NCBI GenBank assembly: GCA_026874595.1
Contig: CM049322.1
Coordinates: forward strand, 4,945,900-5,009,899
DNA from: Sipunculus nudus
Lineage: Eukaryota; Annelida; Sipuncula; Golfingiida; Sipunculidae
DNA: 64,000 bases
Direction: 5' to 3'
The translations under genes and the position numbers were made by a program. The notes beneath the pieces were generated by a model, which was not told the origin of the DNA, did not search any database, and saw only the letters and a program-made list of their open reading frames with translations. Below, piece after piece: positions 1-13,400 of this stretch; the first letter of the stretch is position 1, and each line of letters starts with the position of its first letter.

Positions 1-760
1 ACACGACTCAAAAATATACCAAAATAAAAAATGCTTATTTGAGAAATATTGCGTAACCTTTAATAATTTTTATTGAAAATAAATTTTGTAAGACTGAATC
101 AAAGTTGTTGTCTGGTAATTAAACTGAGGAGTAGTGGTGCATGTTTTTAGGAATCCCATCATGTGTTAGTTGTTTTGATTATTGTTCTTCAGCTAAATTT
201 TCTTTCCTCTTTGCTTTGACCCAGCATATTCCTAATTTGTCTTTTATAAAACCTAAGTAGTCATCTTGGACACATTCTCAAAAGATATTAGGGTAAACAT
301 TTCTTCGCAGTCATTTTATCAATCTAAATATGTAGTTAGAATTTTGAACTAAGAAGCATCGCAAATTGAGACCGACTTGAAACTCCGCCCATTTCAATAA
401 AGTGGGGACTGAAATATGCGTTTTAATAATGGAACCGTGTCACATTAGATATATGTTTACAGACTGATTATAACTAGTATTCACCAATACTTGGTGAGGA
501 AGCAGATTCGATTTATTTGTGTATTAAGAAAATATACGTTTGAACTTTTTGTATTGTCGGTCACTTTCACTTACATAAAACCCCTGGGTTCTATTTCAGT
601 GATCTCGTATTTTACTGAGAAAAAATATTAATTAACCCCAAGGGGAAAAAAACCGCCATTGCTACAAGAAATCCTTTATAATTCTATCCGTTACCCTTAG
701 AGTAATGTCATTTCCCATCACATTTGACACGTCAACGTTTCAGACACTTTCACTCGTGAA
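1..760. other. 5' flank of the pseudoprotease gene
   Basis: Non-coding AT-rich flank. It is recognisably homologous to 33259-34560 and 47760-49060, which precede the signal-exon copies of blocks C and E, with shared blocks near 95-240, 300-345, 425-545 and 640-760. It lacks the MITE present in both other copies (empty site near 178). No ORF or RNA gene is recognised here. Confidence 0.6.
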
Positions 761-1187
761 GTTTTTTTTTTTGTAGAGGTAACCGCCTCCATTTTAATGC
801 TGATTTATTTAATTCTTAACCTAAGTATGTAAATCTGCAGAATTGCAATTTCGGTTAGGGACTACTTGACAGGGCGGTAGCACTCGCTTCCTATCATTTT
901 TTTTATTTTATATCCAGTCATCACCCAGGCCCGGAGTCCAACGCACCTGCGGATCCTGGGTGTGCAATCATCCCCATTGCCGGGACTAACACCGAGGAAC
1001 CCTTAAAAACGCACTCGTATGTGAGTGATACACGGCTGCGGGGCACTGCATTTCCATTAAGCCTGCAGAGCGCACAACCTAGGTGGGGGCCGATCGTAAA
1101 AATGTCTCACCGACTCTGCTTAGATTCAAACCCACAATGTCCCGGCTTTGAGTTCTGAGCTCTACCCCTCCGCCAAAGACGTGTGTA
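761..1187 (-). mobile_element. tRNA-derived SINE insertion, copy 1 (antisense)
   Basis: Read on the minus strand, the head carries tRNA-promoter-like boxes: a GGGGTAGAGCTCAG-like A box near 1154-1170 and a GGGTTTGAATC B box near 1132-1142. The body then runs down to a conserved 3' end at about 861-890. The same ~320-bp body, diverged but colinear, occurs on the + strand at 53605-53925. Blocks C and E, homologous on both sides, lack this insertion (34555-34585 and 49050-49080), so the segment is an insertion into what became the promoter region. The cloverleaf is not intact, so it is not a tRNA gene. The T-rich left edge (761-773) belongs to the inserted segment. Confidence 0.72.
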
Positions 1188-1206
1188 TGTCACTGGTTGT
1201 CCTGCG

Positions 1207-1214
1207 TTTTAAAA
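1207..1214 (+). promoter_or_regulatory. TATA-like element (degenerate)
   Basis: TTTTAAAA lies at the position where the homologous 5' copies have a proper TATAAA (34601-34606 and 49096-49101), about 160 bp before the initiator ATG. Colinearity with those copies is the only support, and no start site can be read from sequence alone. The SINE insertion ends about 20 bp upstream of it. Confidence 0.3.
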
Positions 1215-1374
1215 TCATTCAGGGGTTTGGAGTTCACGGAAGACCTCACAATGGCAATCTTGCATTACACTGTGGTTCATGCAGGTTTCCGGTTGATGAT
1301 GTGGTTCGCTGAATATTCAACTGAGTGTAAATGTGTGAAGTACATGCTCGCAGTCGGCAGTCACCTGCTGCATC

Positions 1375-1441
1375 ATGAAGGTCTGCTATATCCTGACTCT
1401 CCTAGCAGTGTTACTAGCGGTTGTTGAAGGGAAGAAAAAGA
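1375..1441 (+). CDS. Exon 1: signal peptide
   Basis: The ATG at 1375 starts 22 codons with a hydrophobic core (LTLLAVLLAVV) ending VEGKKK, then a GTAAGT donor in phase 1. Signal cleavage is likely just after VEG. The copies at 34828 and 49323 keep the hydrophobic core, the GKKK end and the donor, but have lost this ATG. Confidence 0.85.
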
Positions 1442-4400
1442 GTAAGTATTAACAAAGCAGTTCTTAATCAATGCCCAAATATATTTACATATAATAAATA
1501 TAGTTGCTAACAATGAATGGCTGTAAAAGGGTCATATTTTTCTATAGAACACAACTGCATATTTCATTTTTCAATTATTACCATGGTCATATATCATGAT
1601 AAAGTGATTAAATGTTTCAACAGTGCCTTTAGTCCATCTATGGTAACACAACTTCCTTGGCACCATAGTATCAGTGTTATGGAGTCGTAAATCAATGATT
1701 GGCAACACAAAAGCGAATGCTGCGGCGTGGGCGATCAATGTATATGTGTTTATCCGGGGAACATCTCTGAAATTTCTAAACTACAATGAAATTTTAAGGA
1801 GGGGAGAAACTTAGCTATAGTATTCGGACGCATGTGTAAATTAAGAATGCCCATCACAATCCACCTCCAGCCTAATTTGCCCATTAGGATGTTGTCACGT
1901 TTGTTTCCCGATACAACCTCTCCAATGTCTATAGATCTGGTCATAAAGTAAATCACCCCAAGGCCCTAGCCCTTAAAACAAGATGTCTTTATGCAAAATA
2001 AGAAAGTTTTCACTCAGACTAGAAAAATATTTCATTGTAATTTTTGACGTCAATATAGAGATAAAATAAAAAATGGTAATTAGGTAACAATAGAGGAGGC
2101 ACAAGACGAGTGCTTTAAGAAGGAAGCAACATTTGGTTTAGGAAACGGAAGCCTCTGCTAGTGAGGGCCTTAATGAAAAGGCCGGCTCTCCTTTCTTGTT
2201 ACCGCTTATGTCTGGATGTCTTGACTGGTTTTTGTATTTGTAAAGTATAAAGAGCATTTATTTTTCATATTTGGATCAAAGATGATAGGGTTTTGTTCGA
2301 ATTAATCAGTAACTTACAGTATGTATGTTACATATGAATGTCAGCTAAAGACGGTTTGCGTATTTCCATATAAATTGAAGATAAGATTTTGATCACGTGT
2401 GTTCATATGAATTAAGTTTGATGTTTATGAAGGAGTATTTGCTTGAAGCTAAAAGAATTTATTGCATACATTATATATGTATGCTACATATGAATGTAAA
2501 ACACTTGACGACCATAGGTCGAACGCTTGCCGGAAGTTGAAATGACAAACAGACGGACAGACAGAATAAACTTTCGGTTTTCTAACAATTGAGTGACTTT
2601 CAGAACAACTAATGAAAAGTTAGGCCTGTTGAACGACATATTTCACACAAAAGAACATGAAAGCAGACATAGCTGACAACAACTGACAAACAGACAGACA
2701 TACTGACAAAGTGACACAAGTTTTAGACCAGATGACTTTACCAGGTTATGGATAAGACATAGAGGAAGAAAATAAAATTAAATTATTGGGAAAGTCATGT
2801 GCAGCGCCCCCTAGTGGCAATATCCGGAAAATGAAGAATATTTTTCGAAACATTAGTGTAAGACATAACATGTACCAGTTTCAAAAGGATTCCTTTAAAA
2901 CTCTGGCCTGTAGAATGCTCCATGTAAGACACAAGAATCAGCAAGGAGGCGAAGTTGAGGACAACTGACAAACAGACAGACATACTAACAAAGTGAAACA
3001 AGAATGAGACCACATGACTTACTCAGGTTATGGGGAAGACCAAGAGGAAGAAAATAAGTAATATTTTCTGTATTTGAGAATTATAGTTCTGGAGATATGG
3101 CCAAAAAAGTGATATGTTGAGTAGGGTCATGTGCAGCGCCCCCTAGCGGCCTTATTCGGAAAATGAAAAAATTCATTTCGAGATAGGTATGCAAGACATA
3201 ACACGTACCAGATTTAAAAGGGTTGCCTTCAAAACTGTGGCCTGTAGAATACTCTGTGTAAGACACAAGAATCAGCAAGCAGGCGAGGTTGAGGACAACT
3301 GACAAACAGACAGACATACTAACAAAGTGACATAAGAATGAGACCACATGACTTACTCAGGTTATGGAGAAGACCAAGAGAAATAAAATAAGCCATACTT
3401 TCTGTTATTGAGTATTATAGTTATGGAGATATGGCAAAAAAAATGATATGTTGGGGAGGGTCATGGGCAGTGCCCCCTAGCGGTCATATTCGGAAAATGA
3501 AAAATTCATTTCGAGATATTTGTGAAAAACATAACATGTACCAGTTTAAAAAGGATTCCTTTCAAACCGTGACATGTAGAATGCTCTATGTAAGACACAA
3601 GAATCAGCAAGCAGGCGAAGTTGAGGACAACTGACAAACAGACAGACATACTAACAAAGTAACACAAGAATAATACCACATGACTTTCTCAGGTTATGGG
3701 GAAGACCAAGAGAAATAAAATAAGCCATAGTTTCTGTAATTGAGAATTATAGTTATGGAGATTTGGCCAAAAACATGATATGTTGGGGAGGGTCATTGGC
3801 AGCGCCCCCTAGCGGCCAAATTCGAAAATTGAAAAATCTTTTTCGAGATATTTGTGTAAGACATAACATGTACCAGTTTTAAAATAATTCCTTTAAAACT
3901 GTGGCCTGTAGAATGCTATATATGCGAAAACCAGCAAGCAGACGAATTTCATGACAACTGACAAACAGACAAATATACCGACAAAGTGACACAAGATTTA
4001 GACCAGGTGACTTTCCCAGGTTATGAAGAAGACCCAGTGGAAGAAACCAAGCCATAGTTTCTGTAACTGAGGTTTATAGTTTTGGAGATATGTCTGAAAA
4101 AAAATTATGATCGGAAGGTTCAAGTGCAGCGCCCCCTAGCGGCCATATCCGGAAAATGAAAAATCCGTTTCTATATATAAATGTCATACATAAGATATAT
4201 CAGTTTCAAAATAATTCCTGCATAATTGTACACTCTAGTCTATTACTAAGTGATATCACTCATTTAACGAGATATTGTACGAGATATTGCAAGACTTTTA
4301 ATATAATCAAATCACACTAATTGAATACTACCTGATGCAAAAAACTAGACCTCTCTAGCTTTAAAACTGACAAAGTTAGAAAAATAAGACCATTTATTAT

Positions 4401-7400
4401 GAATTTTCCCCGAAAATATGTAACCATGGTCACGGCAAATTTAAGTCGGCTACACACGAGAAGAAAGGCCGTGGAATGACGATTAAAATGAGCTACAGTT
4501 GAAGTAGGTACGACTTATGGTGACAAAGATATGAAGAAAAAACCGTTTTGCAAACTTTTGATGACCTTTACCTTGACCTCTGATTAATATTGACAAAATT
4601 CAATAGGCTTCGGACACTTTTGGTTGTACATCAACTGTGTAAGTTTGAAAGCGATCGCTACAAAGCTGTACCTTTGCAGGTGGAGACAGACAAACAAACA
4701 GACATACGCAACTGACCAACATGCTTGCCGAAATCGAAGATTTCCGGCAAGCAAAAAACACGTTTTGCGTATTTCCATATAATTTGTAGATAAGATGTTG
4801 ATTATGTGTGTTCATATAAATTAAGTTTAATACATATGAAGGAGCATTTGATTGAATTTATAAGAAATGTCGTATACGAGTTTCTGGAAATATCACCTCT
4901 TTCTATGCCTTTCTATTGCAAAAAAAGTTATTATCATATACCTTCGGATATATGAACACAAGGTTAAGTTTATCGAAGTACTGTTACAAGCGAACATATT
5001 TTTCTTGCATGACCTTCACAGTTAAGGGCGTCATGTCACCCCAGTGTAATAATGAAAGGGGGCGGACTTGTATAACGAAATGACGTAGTCGCTAAAATTA
5101 ATGGCCTATGTGCATCTAAAGATTCAGTAGAGGTTCAGTTATGTACTATTTATTTTGATTCTCCCCCACGATTCTCCCCCCCCCCTCGAAATAAGCATTG
5201 TATCGTATTTAACAGAAATTAAAAGTAAGGTTTATTGAAGTTGAATGCCATGACAGAATCAAACGCCTGACTGGATATTTCAATCAATTGTATTACTTAG
5301 ATTTCTATAGATACATTTGTTTCACAGCAGGTGAATATTAAAATGAGATAATATAATGAGACTTCACTCCCAATACTTTATTCGTTTTACAGAAGGATGC
5401 AAAAGGCGACCTCCTCACAGTGACAAGTGTGTGTACAAAAAATGGCTTGGTGCTGGGTGCACGTCAGAGGGCACAGCTGCCCCACCCAATGGGGTAACAT
5501 TCTATTAATAGTACTTTTATTAATATCGTAATGAGAGGTAGTAGTGGGAGGAGGAAGAGAACTAATATTATAATTATAAATATCAGTAGTAGTTGTAGTA
5601 GGGTCAGAAGTAGCAGTAGACCTAATAGTATGAAAAGTGGAAATAGCAGCAGTGGTAGTTGTAGCAATATTTGGATAGTAAAATTGTAGTAGTGGTGGTA
5701 AAAGTAGTAGGTCTAGTTGCCGCAATGCCATTAAAAAAACAATGATTTCCATATATCACTGAAAAAGAATTCTAGGGCAATTATTAAAATTAAGTATTTT
5801 ACCACCATTTTTATTCAATAAAAAAGAACCTATATACAACATAATAGATCCTAAAATATAAATGTATTGCAGATATGCACTGCTGTGTTCTCCATGTTTT
5901 ATCATAAGGTACTTTGTGGCGAATTGATATCAGTTCCTGAGAAATACAGGTTTATAATAGGAAAACTTAATTGGTAATTAAGCACAGTTTGGTAATTGGC
6001 AGACCATGACTGAGACTTGGCGAAACATGCCAATGCCTGCTATGAAGGAGAACATGAAGAAGTGCAGGATGAGGGCAATGAGAGGATGGGTGGTGAAGGA
6101 CGGGCCAGACAAAGGAAAGGAGTACGTGACACTCTGTTACGGCAAAGAAGGAGGTCAGTATATATTATACCATTGTGACACTCTGAAAAGGGAAAGATGA
6201 GAGTTAGTGAAATCGTACACCATTGGGGAAGGGCGTATGCTAGTGACACTATGAAAAGGGAAAGATGGGTTAGTGAAATCTTTTACCATTTGGTAAGGGT
6301 GTAAGCTAGTGAGACTCTGTAACGGGAAAGGAGGAGGTGAGTAAATACTTTAAAATTGGTGAATGGCGGAAGCTAGTGACACTATGTAAGGGGAAAGAAG
6401 GAAGTTAGGGGAATCATATACCACTGGGGAAGGGCGTAAGCGAGTGACGTGATAGGAAGTCAGTGAAATATTATACATTTGGGGAAGGGCGTAAGATATT
6501 TGTTCAGGCACTAGGCTTCTTAATCGAAGGTTTCAGATCCGAACATCCCAGATCCTCAACATTATAACTAGTTGCATCTCAATGAAATCGGGGAGTTTCA
6601 TTTTAACTTGTTCACAACCGGTTTTTGTTTCAGGGTTAATCCTGTCCAAAATCATCTAGCAGCTGGAATCTAGAACAAACATGTATTTGTCAGAACGCTT
6701 AATTTCTTCTGACAGAAATGTTAATACCAAATCATCCCATGATGCAAATGTTATTTCCACCCAACTACGGATATTAATTACTATTATGTTTTAGATATAA
6801 GTCGGTGACTGTAAATATGACCTGTTATCATAAAGATTTATTATTTTTTAAGATACCATATTATTGGATACTGTCTTTCATTATATATAGTTACTTTCAT
6901 TTTATATAACAGGAGACTGCGGACCTGACTCGACACCAGGTCCTCACACAAGGGAGTGTCTCCTACAGCTGTGGATGGAAAGCGGGTGTTTTGTGACAGG
7001 AACTGCCAGCCCTACGCAGGGACCAGTGAGTCACCGCTTGTTTAATATATATATATACCCTGTGCTACATTTTACCTAGCACAGTCTGCTTTGTACTGGT
7101 CAACTGCTAATATAAGTAATCCAAATATGAAAAACTGATATATTTTTGCAAGTAATAGCGGCCTATCATGGTGGCTTTGATGAAGTAACATTTCTCTATT
7201 CCGCGAGATCAATAACACGAGAAACTCAATACGGACATAAAACATAATATTAGAAATTTCCAATAATACCGGCGTTCTGACCACAACAAAAAACTTACTA
7301 CTACAAATGATTTAGTCTCTATAAATTAAAATCTCAGATTCCTCAATCACTCGAAAACACTTTATGGACATTGATCTGGTAAAGTAAGGCATGTTAATAT

Positions 7401-10400
7401 ATATTTGAATATTAGATTTACCTTAACGCACTTTAAAAGTAGAGGTTGCACGACTTACTATGAAACGTACATGTTAAATATATTACCAGCTGCGGTGGGT
7501 CAGCTATAAATTGGATTATTTCGTGTAGTGATATGATATTTAACTCTAACGTATGACTTTATATCATTCCTTTTTTTTAGCGTGTAAGCCAAATAACAGT
7601 GCATTTTAGAGTACTCATAATTATATGCTAAAGGTATAAGTATAAATTCCGGATGTGCTAAATGATAATATAATTGACTAGCTTATATATTCGGCATACC
7701 GGACATTTACTAGGGTTGGGGAGATGTATTAAAGGAGATGAGGAATGAATCATTTATTTTATTCTAAAAGGTAAAAGAAAGATTTTCATTAGGATACTGT
7801 CCCAATAAGATATGTACACATATCTTAAATTTTTTTTTCGTGGCGATGTGTTCATGGCTAGAAATTAAAGCATCGTATGTTTACCTTGAAAACCTGGTCA
7901 GTGATGATTTTTATTTATTTTGCAAACCATAATGGGACGCGAGGAGATCAGAATTTCTAAGATCTTTGACTTGTTACAAATATTATTATTTTTGTTAGAC
8001 CTATAAAGGATATAATGGTCCAACGAAGATATGAAAGATGAAACGGGGAATATGCAAACCTTGATGGTTTCATATGCGTACCCCCCCCCCCCTTTACAGC
8101 TTCCACAAGTTTTTGAGTGGTTTCACACCAATTTGTGGACTCCCCCCTGCTCCGCCTGGACTTCTCTTTTCCTGACCTTTGTAGGGACTAAATAATATGT
8201 TCATTGGAAATTACTCAAAGTAAGTAAGAATGTCTATTGTAGGGACTTGTAAATATTGTATTTAAATAAGGAAACAAAGTTTAATTGGTGAACTCTTGAT
8301 TCATGGAATGGTTATCTGTATTAACCTCTATTTTCTCCTGATTGTCGGCAGGGTAATATCCTTGTCAACTTTATGTCACATTCTCCCAACATACGGTCTA
8401 TCAATATAAATGTCAAGGATAATCTTCCTGCCCACAAACATTCACACAGCACGCTCTTACGCCGAAACCTGAGTAGTGTTATTACAAAAAACGAGTTAAT
8501 CTAACAAACATTGAGTTTGATCGACAACATCCATGCCAAATATAACCAATCTGCAAGTAAACATATTTTACGGTGATATATCGTGATGCTGTATAGTAAG
8601 TATAAACAGAACTTATGCACGTGCTTTCTTAAATAGTTTACGTGATACAACTGTTACCAAAAATGTTGATATAAGATGTAAAGTATGGGTGATAGTGCAT
8701 CGGAACGTGTTGCGGTCATTTCAAAATTGTGCAAAATGATTACCTCGATGGATTGTGAGATAAACGATTTTTGCTTAGTGACATAAGAATTGAGTACCAA
8801 GGGATGGCGAGAAAAAATGTTTTCACATTTACTGACCATGCATGCACGTCGGTTAGAGATTGGGTCAAATGTCAAACCAAACATGTTTAAAGCCGTCACC
8901 GACAGCAGGGGTTATGCATGTACATAATATTCCTTAATCCTTCGCTGGAGGTGTTTGTGTCAGTAAGTGTTTGTTACCGCACGTGTTCCGTTCATTACCG
9001 AAGGCAGTTTGGCGGTTCCCTATGCACATGCCCAAAGCTCACAAAAATTGCCGAGATCAGCATATAAGACACATATATCTGATTCCTATACCCTCCCTAA
9101 AAAAATGCCTTGATCTTTAACCGTTATTTTATGAGGTAAATGAGGATGCCCGAAGCGCCTACATAATACGTTGCCCTAAGTCTTGCCTGACTGTTTTCGT
9201 CCCTGAAGGATCACTCTCACCTGCAGGCCACAATTTAGCGCCCTTTATCGGCTTCTTGGACGACCGGGTGCTTCTTTGGTGCTGGCCTAAGTCTCACCAA
9301 TAACCTTCTACCATCCCGGGATGTCCGCTGTCCAGCGAGCCGAAGTACCAAAACTTGTTGCACATAAATTTCAGCCAGGCGTTTTGTACGGACTCGTGCG
9401 ACCTCTATCATCTAACCATTTTCGTTCAGGAAGAATCAGTCCCACAACCGGCTTCACTCGTGCGCCCTTTATCGCCTTCGTAAACGGCCTCTCTGCGTCG
9501 ACCCTGCGTTTATGTAGTGTTTGTCTATGTCGCACCAGCAACCTTCCGCCATTCCGGGATGTCTCTATTAAGTCTGCTTGACCCTGGACCACAACTGCTA
9601 TCTCGGTGTACTTGTTCTTCTTGATCTGGCGTCATCCCCATCTACAACCCAAACCTCGTTGATAATACTTGAATGAAGATGTGCTTCCGCTTGAGATCTG
9701 CTCACGCTGGTTCCTTGTTGACAAGTATGTTTGATACGGCTGGTCTTTCCTATTTTATATTCAGCCCTCCTGGTAAACACTGAATAATTGTAGGAGGACT
9801 GGCAAAACAATAGGAAAAACAGCTCGATAGCCCTATGACTATTCATATATTATCTGTAGAATAATATAGATACACATGTGTTCCCTCACTCCTGAACCAA
9901 TGACACTTTAAATACTGGCCTATGGACTAAGTGGACAATGACCCGTGTTCATTCACTGAAGGCGCTCGTCTTAAAATAAGTGCTTACTCAGGAAATACAA
10001 AGAAACTTTGTTTTTGTAAAATGTTAATTGTTAAAAAAAATGAAATGAAATGGTTAGTCTCACGAAGGTGTTTGTCGATCGTATACCAAATTTGACAATC
10101 AATAGCGACTGTTCTGAGTGGACTATACCTTCCTTAAAAAAACTCTACCCAATCAAGTGTTGCCAGCGAATGCTGAATGAAACTAATTAGTGAGCATACA
10201 ATGAAATAAATCTTGTTGTGGATGCGCAGTCAGGACTTTAATATGTTTCTTTTTTATTCACTTAACAAAAAATATACATCAAACATGACATATAATAAAA
10301 AATAGAAACAATAACGATTTAGATACAATTCCTTTAGGTTCACCAAAATAACTTTTCAGACACCAACACATATATAGGAAAAAATAATTACTTTTCTTAC

Positions 10401-13400
10401 AAGTCATTTCATTCTTTTTAAATACTGTTACGATCGGGTTTTTTTTTTCCTTGGCTATTCTTTTGGCATTTGATGTGAAATCTGGCATACCTATCTCCTA
10501 TTTTAATGAATATATTATATGTAACTATACACTGACAAAATAGGGGGAGTGTTTCCTTATATAAAACAATAATCATCTATTTCACTCCCAATTAATTTCC
10601 ATTTATACAGTTTAGCATTGACTAATAAATACTTATGTTATATTCTATACTGAAATTTCCTGGTATATCGGTCAAATTAAATATATGGCTGAAAAACGTT
10701 GTTAATGTTCCCTGCACAGATTTATCCGAGTATTCATATTATTTATTATTCCTGATACTAGTTATGTCACATATTCAGTTCTTATAGATAAATTGTAAAC
10801 ATAACCGTGTAATATCATATGATACATTCTTGATAAACACAGTATTACTGTATATAATATGGTTTTCCTAATGTTGATAATCTAGTATGTCACACAAAAT
10901 CTTGGTATAAAGCTAATGACTGCAGTTTACATATCTGTAAAGATGTAAAAGGAACACTAAAACCATTTTTTCATTTTAAACAATCCCTCAGTGTTCATCA
11001 GATCTATTATTCTGAAATTTATGCCTATGGAAGAGACTTCATTAAAAACAGATTTGTTATCAATTTTCAGCAATTTATAATTCCATAAAGGCTGAAATTA
11101 AACTTCAGCTGGGTACTCAGGGGCACAGTGTAACACATCTATTCATGACATCAAGCATTTCATATAGATAATAAGTATTAATTTTGGAATTTATTTATAC
11201 ATCAAAATTGGTTCTAATAAAAGCAACACCCCTTTTTTCTAGATGTTTTGTATGGAATTAGTCCTTGTTTGAGAATAAGTCTTTTTATCCATAAAACTTG
11301 CTGTAGATTCAGACAATTGTGCTTTGTATGTATTCAATAAAATCTTTTGATGGTTCATACATTTTGCAACATATAAAATATTTTATTAAGAGACCGAACC
11401 ACTTCAATTTTATATTACACTGTCCATAAGCGTTGTTGACATAAATTGAGTATTTGAATTCCTATTTTTTTCTTCAAGTCTAGTGATTTTTCCCCATAAC
11501 CATATCAGAGTAATATGAAAGATATATACCTAAATTTCGTATAACATTTGCAATTAAATTAACTCATTTAATTTATTGACTTATTATGATGATATTTATA
11601 CCTGCCAAGCCATGCCTTCTCTGATTGCTCATAATATATACCGCAAGAGAAGTAAATTGTGAAAAGCACTTTAAAAATGTCACCAATTGACCTATCCATG
11701 AACTCTATGTGACCTTTATCACATACAAAATGTTCATACAATAAATAATCAGAAGCACTGGACTAACAAGCAACCAATCAGGTGACCCCAATCATTGAAA
11801 AGCGTCCAGTCATCAGACAAAGGCAAAATTTTGCATAATTCGATAGAGCTCTGCCAAACAGAACACGTGTAGTCTGTACCAGTACCCGTGTCGGCATGTT
11901 TTCCGGAATATTTTTTTACGCAAAGGATACAATATAAAAAAATACTAGGCTATAGCCAGCAGTAGCCATTCCTCGGACTTCCGAGTGAATAATTATATCA
12001 TACCTGGCACAAAATGTGTATGAGACAAAAAATCCAAATATTGCAAGACGGTTCACAATGACTGCGATATATTCAAAATTAAGAACAACGATACCAGTTG
12101 ATGACGTCAGTCAATGCGACGTCATACGTCATTGACTTTTGTGACGTCAATATTATGTTGTAAACAGCTCACGCTACCATGGGCATGAAGACCTGTGTAG
12201 GAGCTTTTTTGGGGCTCATTATAAAGATAAGTTTAAAAGGACGGAGCATTACAATTGTGGTGGATAGGCCCATTCTTTTATCATATCTTGAATATTGAAA
12301 GTTGAATCATCGGAAAAATACACATGTTATGTTCTATGGATAACAAGGTAACTTCTCTGATATTTCTATTGGTACGAATTTGTTGTGCTGAAACGTTTAA
12401 TACAAACATAACAGATAACAAGCCATAGGATCACCTTGAGGAGTGCCTTTTTCTTTTGGGATATAACGACTGGTCTGTCCATTTTTTAATAATAACATTC
12501 TCTAAATTAGTGTTCATATTCTTATCCATGAAATAAACAATTACAAAATCTATTTTTCTTTAATTCAGAATACATAAATGCGTGATCAATTGAGTGAAGT
12601 CTGAAGCGAACGTAAAACCAATTTGTTTACAATTATACATAACATCTTGGATAAGCTTCATTGGTTCACCAATGCATCTCCCTTTGATAAAAGCACTTTG
12701 TTCTATGGATCTAAGATAATATTTTCTCCATTCATTCTCTCAACAAGTGCTTTACTAAGTATTTTATAATCATCATTAATGAGGCTAATGGGTCGCCATA
12801 ACTAAATGTAACGTCTACATTCTCCTGGTTTCTCGAGTAAGGTAATCATTGCCTGTCGCTGACTACGTATCATCTGACTCCATGTAATTGTTATTTATAG
12901 AATCTATTAATTCTATCTCTATGACTAGAAAAAAAATGTTAATAAAATTCTTTGGTCAACCAATCATAACCAGGCGTTTTATTTGATGGCATAAATTTTA
13001 CACTTTCATAAGCTTCTTGGAAAGACAGTGGCCCTTCACATAATGAAAAATGTTCATTTGACATTTCTTTTATATTTTGATCTTTAAGCAATTGTTTACA
13101 ATCAGAATAACTGAAATTTAAAGATATTTTGAACTTCTTAATGTAGAATGCTGCGAGTTCATGAAACACTCATTTCTTTTTCATAAACTTTTAATCTATT
13201 AAGTAAAATCTTCATAAAATAGCAGAATGATCAGCGTCCACTGATACAACAATATGTATTTTTTACATAATACTGCATATTATTAGAAAATAATCTTAAC
13301 GTCTTTGGTCAAAAGTTTAAATCCTCTACACGTAAAATTTCTTTTACAGTTCGATTTCTAACTCTCCAAATGTCAATAAGATAAGATTCATGGATGATTG

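Larger units (their letters stand above)
2524..4757. mobile_element. Tandem-repeat-bearing non-autonomous element (Pearl/HINE-like)
   Basis: An element with a central array of ~333-bp tandem units (2640-4200). It is bounded on the left by gcttgccggaagttg (2524 on) and on the right by a stem-loop with the same gcttgccg motif (4723-4752). The 'acagacagacatac' tracts and the architecture resemble bivalve Pearl-type and Helitron-derived non-autonomous elements. The class is inference, since no Rep/Helicase coding capacity or target duplication is seen. The element is absent from the equivalent intron of blocks C and E. Confidence 0.5.
1442..5392 (+). other. Intron 1
   Basis: A 3.95-kb intron, phase 1, GTAAGT to TTTTACAG. 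Its first and last parts match introns of blocks C and E; its middle is a repeat element (about 2524-4755). No coding exon is visible inside it, and the short ORFs here lie in the tandem repeat. Confidence 0.75.

Noticed and set aside
1100-1187. A tRNA gene on the minus strand
   Set aside because: Part of the same SINE family; no cloverleaf.
2786-3634. Several 60-88-codon frames on both strands
   Set aside because: They recur once per 333-bp tandem unit and mirror each other on both strands; they are repeat artefacts.
2640-4200. Regularly spaced repeats as a possible CRISPR array
   Set aside because: The units are 333 bp and repeated throughout, with no unique spacers, and the DNA is eukaryotic.
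5387-5752. A 121-codon minus-strand frame
   Set aside because: It is the antisense of exon 2 plus a trinucleotide repeat and is low in complexity (Thr, Leu and Ile runs).
9321-9592. 86- and 73-codon frames on opposite strands
   Set aside because: They lie in the GC-rich tandem duplication and lack any protein resemblance.
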